Origin: Candidatus Gerdarchaeota archaeon
GTDB lineage: Archaea; Asgardarchaeota; Heimdallarchaeia; JABLTI01
Length of the DNA stretch: 7,271 nucleotides
Assembly (NCBI GenBank): GCA_016840945.1
Contig: JAEORJ010000043.1
Location: forward strand, 1-7,271
Reading direction: 5' to 3'
Shown: positions 5,074-7,271 of the stretch, piece by piece
Layout: the number at the start of each line of letters is the position of its first letter
Numbering within the stretch: position 1 is the first letter of the stretch
Program-made: the position numbers and the translations under genes
The notes under the pieces: model-generated
Databases searched by the model: none
What the model was told of the DNA's origin: nothing
What the model saw: the letters and a program-made list of their open reading frames with translations, nothing else

Positions 5074-6744
5074 GTGTTTAAAAGAAAGAAAGCTGACAAA
5101 ATTGAGGAACTAAAAAAATCTCTTGATGAGCATTTAGCAATTACAGCTATTATACAAATCTATAGTGAGGCAAGGGAAGGGGGATATATTGAAGATGCAC
5201 TTGAAATTGCTTTGGAAATTACTAGAAAATTCCCAGAAAATGATATTGGTTGGGTATTTGTAGCTGAAACACTTTACGAATTGGGAAATTATCAAGGAGC
5301 AATACAGGCATTTGAAAAAACATTGCAATATCTTAAAGAAGATTCATTTGATAAGGATGAATTAAAGATTAAATTAGCTAATTGTTATCATCATATAGAG
5401 AAATATGATGAATCAATAAAGATACTCGAAGATATCTTGAAAGAAAATCCTGATTTTGTGAAAGCTAAAACAAACATTGGCATCAATAAAATTCACTTAG
5501 GAGATTACAAATCAGCACTTGATATTTTGCTAGAGGTTGTTGAGGAAAGGCTTGATGATGAAAATGCTTGGGGTGGAATAGTGGATTGTTATTTCCATTT
5601 AAAAGATTATGAGAAAGCGAAAACCAAGGTTCAGGAATTTTTAGAGATTTTCCCAAGAAGTGGTACAATGTGGTTAAAATTAGCTGAGGTGCAATTATAT
5701 GGCGAGGAAAATTGGTTAGAAGCTTCTGAGAGCTACAAAAAAGCATTTTCACATGATTATGATAATATAATTGCTATGATAGGATACGCTGCTTGCCAAG
5801 TCACCTTGGGGAATTATGAAGAAGCAATACTTTATCACAGGAAAGTACACGACAGATTGTCAAAACAATTCAAAACAGCTCCTGAGATAGAACAACTATA
5901 TGATGAGCACCCTGAATTAACTTCAACCATGAATGATATCATTCTAAGCATGGCAAAAAATGATATTCACAAAGAAGTAATTGCCAATATACAGTTACTA
6001 GATAAAGAATTGAAAGAAAACAAAGCGAGTAAAACACAGCAATCAGTTAGAGAACCATTGAAAATCGAGGAACATATAGACCAGCCAGTTGAAATTATAG
6101 AACAACAAAAAGATGATTTACTAGTAGACTTTCTAACAACTAATAATAACAATGGTAATGGTGACATTCCAACAATAATGAAAATTTTTGTAGGGGCATC
6201 TCGAAGCTTAAATGAGAAATTGAGTCTAAATGAAAAAATTGATCGTTTGATAAATTTTGATGTAAATCCAACCTATATACCAATCATTCTCAATTTATCA
6301 CAAGAAGAAATTATTGATATGGTATCTAGTTATCAAGACAAATTATCAACTAAAAATAACCTAATATTACAACAATTACCAGAAATATTCCATTTATTAT
6401 CTGGTAATAAAGAGAAAAGCTCTGAAGAATTAAATGCTTTAATTGCTAAAGGTTGGAATCAATTACATGCTTGCAATGAACTTATCGGTATTATTCGTAA
6501 AAATGAATTAATTAAAACGGCTGAAATTTTCCTTGAAGTTTTAATTCAAGACCATAATAACCTTGCTTCTTTGATTGGTATCGGTATGGCATTATCGTGT
6601 GTTTCTGAAAATATCCACGAATGTTTTGAATGGTTTGCGAAAGCTTATTCATTAAAACCCAAATTAACAATTCAAATTTTAACTGAGCAACGATTCAATA
6701 AACAATTACAGAAATTGGCTGACAGGGTAGAAAATTTCATTTAA
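5074..6744 (+). CDS. Large cytosolic TPR-repeat protein with an unassigned helical C-terminal region
   Basis: It has no signal peptide or membrane helix. Numbered from the GTG at 5065, about seven tetratricopeptide repeats run from 28 to 267. They have the usual texts, such as GWVFVAETLYELGNYQGAIQAFEKTL (62-87), LANCYHHIEKYDESIKILEDILKENPD (104-130) and AMIGYAACQVTLGNYEEAI (237-255). TPR arrays form superhelices that dock partner proteins, so a scaffold or adaptor role is likely. A charged, Glu/Gln-rich linker (about 268-358) ends in an Asn/Gly tract (360-366). A second helical region (370-559) has one more TPR-like hairpin near 483-535 but no domain I can name. The start is placed at GTG 5074 because GGTGA (5064-5068) is 5 bases before it; GTG 5065 overlaps that Shine-Dalgarno and would add only MKV. 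It is divergent from the 7TM-longin gene, sharing a 287-base control region, and a functional link is possible but unproven. Confidence 0.85.
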   Translation: MFKRKKADKIEELKKSLDEHLAITAIIQIYSEAREGGYIEDALEIALEITRKFPENDIGWVFVAETLYELGNYQGAIQAFEKTLQYLKEDSFDKDELKIKLANCYHHIEKYDESIKILEDILKENPDFVKAKTNIGINKIHLGDYKSALDILLEVVEERLDDENAWGGIVDCYFHLKDYEKAKTKVQEFLEIFPRSGTMWLKLAEVQLYGEENWLEASESYKKAFSHDYDNIIAMIGYAACQVTLGNYEEAILYHRKVHDRLSKQFKTAPEIEQLYDEHPELTSTMNDIILSMAKNDIHKEVIANIQLLDKELKENKASKTQQSVREPLKIEEHIDQPVEIIEQQKDDLLVDFLTTNNNNGNGDIPTIMKIFVGASRSLNEKLSLNEKIDRLINFDVNPTYIPIILNLSQEEIIDMVSSYQDKLSTKNNLILQQLPEIFHLLSGNKEKSSEELNALIAKGWNQLHACNELIGIIRKNELIKTAEIFLEVLIQDHNNLASLIGIGMALSCVSENIHECFEWFAKAYSLKPKLTIQILTEQRFNKQLQKLADRVENFI

Positions 6745-6888
6745 AATTAACAAATGGTATTTGGTTATAGCATACCACCTAAACTAGTTATTATTATAAC
6801 ATCAATTATAGTTATTAAATTAGAAAAATTAGGGGAGTAAAAAAATTTAGAATTAACTAAAAGTAACGATTGGATTTAAATTAATATT
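6745..6888. other. Spacer between convergent TPR and miniprotein genes
   Basis: No open frame is supported in these 144 bases. A weak stem, TGGTAT (6755-6760) with ATACCA (6772-6777) and an 11-base loop, follows the TPR stop and might aid transcript ending. TAGTTATTA occurs twice (6785-6793 and 6809-6817) and again at 617-625, where the match extends to TATAGTTATTAA. A GGGGAG at about 6833-6838 looks like a ribosome-binding site, but no start codon with an open frame follows it. Confidence 0.35.
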
Positions 6889-7074
6889 TTATAGGAATGT
6901 CAAAACTAAAACCACTGAAAAGGATATAAATCCAAGTATCAACAAAGGAATAGTTATCAAATAAATCATCTTTCGTCTTTTCTTTAGCTCTTCCAAAGAC
7001 ATTTTTTCTTGTTTCTCAACTTCAGCTGCTACTACTGCTGTTGTAGCTCCTGCTATTCCACCAATCCATGACAT
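6889..7074 (-). CDS. 61-residue protein with a single C-terminal membrane helix
   Basis: The function is unknown. The chain has a Gly/Ala/Val-rich start (MSWIGGIAGATTAVVAAEV, 1-19), a charged helical middle (EKQEKMSLEELKKRRKM, 20-36) and a strongly hydrophobic end (IYLITIPLLILGFISFSVVLVLTF, 37-60). The basic KKRRK just before the helix favours a cytosolic N-terminus, that is, a tail-anchored-like topology. Support for coding: the frame is locally richer in G and C than the spacers around it, it has an ATG, and the protein has sensible segmentation. There is no good Shine-Dalgarno, but a TATA-like box lies about 26 bases upstream, consistent with a leaderless mRNA. The N-terminal glycine/alanine stretch is hydrophobic enough to dip into a membrane as well. 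It is convergent with the TPR gene. Confidence 0.6.
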   Translation of the reverse strand: MSWIGGIAGATTAVVAAEVEKQEKMSLEELKKRRKMIYLITIPLLILGFISFSVVLVLTFL

Positions 7075-7095
7075 GGGTATAAATCACTTATCCAA

Positions 7096-7104
7096 TAATT
7101 TTTA
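7096..7104 (-). promoter_or_regulatory. TATA-like box for the 61-residue gene, leaderless
   Basis: TAAAAATTA on the leftward strand is centred about 26 bases before ATG 7074, so the first transcribed base would be at or beside the start codon. The absence of a convincing Shine-Dalgarno agrees. A 12-bp AT-only palindrome, ATTATTAATAAT (7118-7129), lies upstream and may be no more than base composition. Confidence 0.3.
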
Positions 7105-7168
7105 CATCTAGTAATTGATTATTAATAATATTGACCTATGCATCACTCTTGATTAATTTTCCAACTTG

Positions 7169-7184
7169 AAAGGAGTAAAAATTA
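7169..7184 (+). promoter_or_regulatory. Possible BRE/TATA for the gene starting at 7262
   Basis: AAAGGAGT followed by AAAAATTA resembles the promoter at 3260-3274, which begins with the same AAAGGAGT. A start near 7206 would fall in the centre of the inverted repeat at 7191-7217 and leave a leader of about 55 bases. AAAGGAG could instead be a Shine-Dalgarno, but no suitable start codon and frame follow it. Confidence 0.3.
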
Positions 7185-7190
7185 AGAATA

Positions 7191-7217
7191 AAGAAACGCT
7201 AAAAATAACAGTTTCTT
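7191..7217. repeat. 7-bp inverted repeat AAGAAAC-N13-GTTTCTT, possible operator
   Basis: AAGAAAC (7191-7197) and GTTTCTT (7211-7217) are perfect inverted arms. After one mismatch the symmetry continues for two more bases on each side. The 27-base element is centred on the predicted start site of the rightward gene at 7262, where a repressor would block transcription. It could equally fold as a leader hairpin. Confidence 0.35.
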
Positions 7218-7261
7218 AATGAAGCAATAATAAAAAGCAAATGTTTTCTTGAGGTTTAATT

Positions 7262-7271
7262 ATGAGTGAAA
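7262..7271 (+). CDS. Start of a further rightward gene (first three codons only)
   Basis: ATG AGT GAA at the right edge is preceded by the Shine-Dalgarno GAGGT (7251-7255) with a 6-base spacing, the same GAGGT used by the KdgF-like cupin. The protein begins Met-Ser-Glu; nothing about its function can be said. The inverted repeat at 7191-7217 lies in its probable control region. Confidence 0.5.

Noticed and set aside
5134..6167. Three leftward open frames of 64-89 residues within this span (5134-5328, 5483-5752, 5967-6167)
   Set aside because: All are antisense to the TPR gene, whose repeat pattern is clear. The frames are Ser/Leu/Cys-rich shadows without promoters or ribosome-binding sites.
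6755..6777. TGGTAT/ATACCA stem as a terminator of the TPR gene
   Set aside because: Only six base pairs and no T-tract directly after it, so it is mentioned in the spacer entry but not called as a terminator.
6785..6817. TAGTTATTA repeats as a CRISPR-like or integration-site array
   Set aside because: Only two nearby copies plus one distant copy of a 9-12 base AT-only word, with no regular spacing and no mobile-element gene nearby.

Overview
The window is strongly AT-rich and gene-dense. It reads as an archaeal chromosome segment, most plausibly from an Asgard archaeon. That placement is inference and rests on four things. (1) Several genes have archaeal-type promoters: a TATA-like box, sometimes preceded by a purine-rich BRE, about 26 bases upstream of a sensible start. 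(2) Shine-Dalgarno-led genes (GGTGA, GAGGT or GGGTG, then ATG, GTG or TTG) are mixed with apparently leaderless ones. (3) One gene joins a 7TM region to what looks like a longin-type domain, an architecture that fits Asgard archaea. (4) There is a secreted CBM9/DOMON-like surface protein. No rRNA, tRNA, CRISPR array or insertion sequence was seen.

Layout from left to right. 1-596 (-): N-terminal 198 codons of a secreted beta-sandwich protein that runs off the left edge and starts at TTG. 768-1967 (+): Eis-type GNAT acetyltransferase with a C-terminal SCP2-like domain. 2031-2411 (+): small four-helix membrane protein whose ribosome-binding site and start codon lie in one arm of a long hairpin. 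2403-2747 (-) and 2817-3197 (-): a single-domain cupin and a RidA-type protein in tandem. 3313-3633 (+): a second, KdgF-like cupin, divergent from ridA. 3653-4786 (-): 7TM protein with the cytosolic longin-like domain. 5074-6744 (+): large cytosolic TPR protein, divergent from the 7TM gene. 6889-7074 (-): 61-residue protein with one C-terminal membrane helix. 7262 onward (+): the first codons of another gene.

No single pathway ties the window together. The middle (cupin, RidA, cupin) looks like small-molecule housekeeping or catabolism. The right half (7TM-longin, TPR scaffold, tail-anchored miniprotein) looks like membrane-associated signalling or trafficking, and the two large genes share one intergenic control region rich in imperfect palindromes.

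The observations most worth following are the hairpin over the start of the 2031 gene, the 7TM-longin architecture, the 16-bp hairpin between the convergent genes at 3631-3672, and inverted repeats near the predicted transcription starts of several genes. Promoter and hairpin calls were made by eye in AT-rich DNA and carry matching uncertainty.
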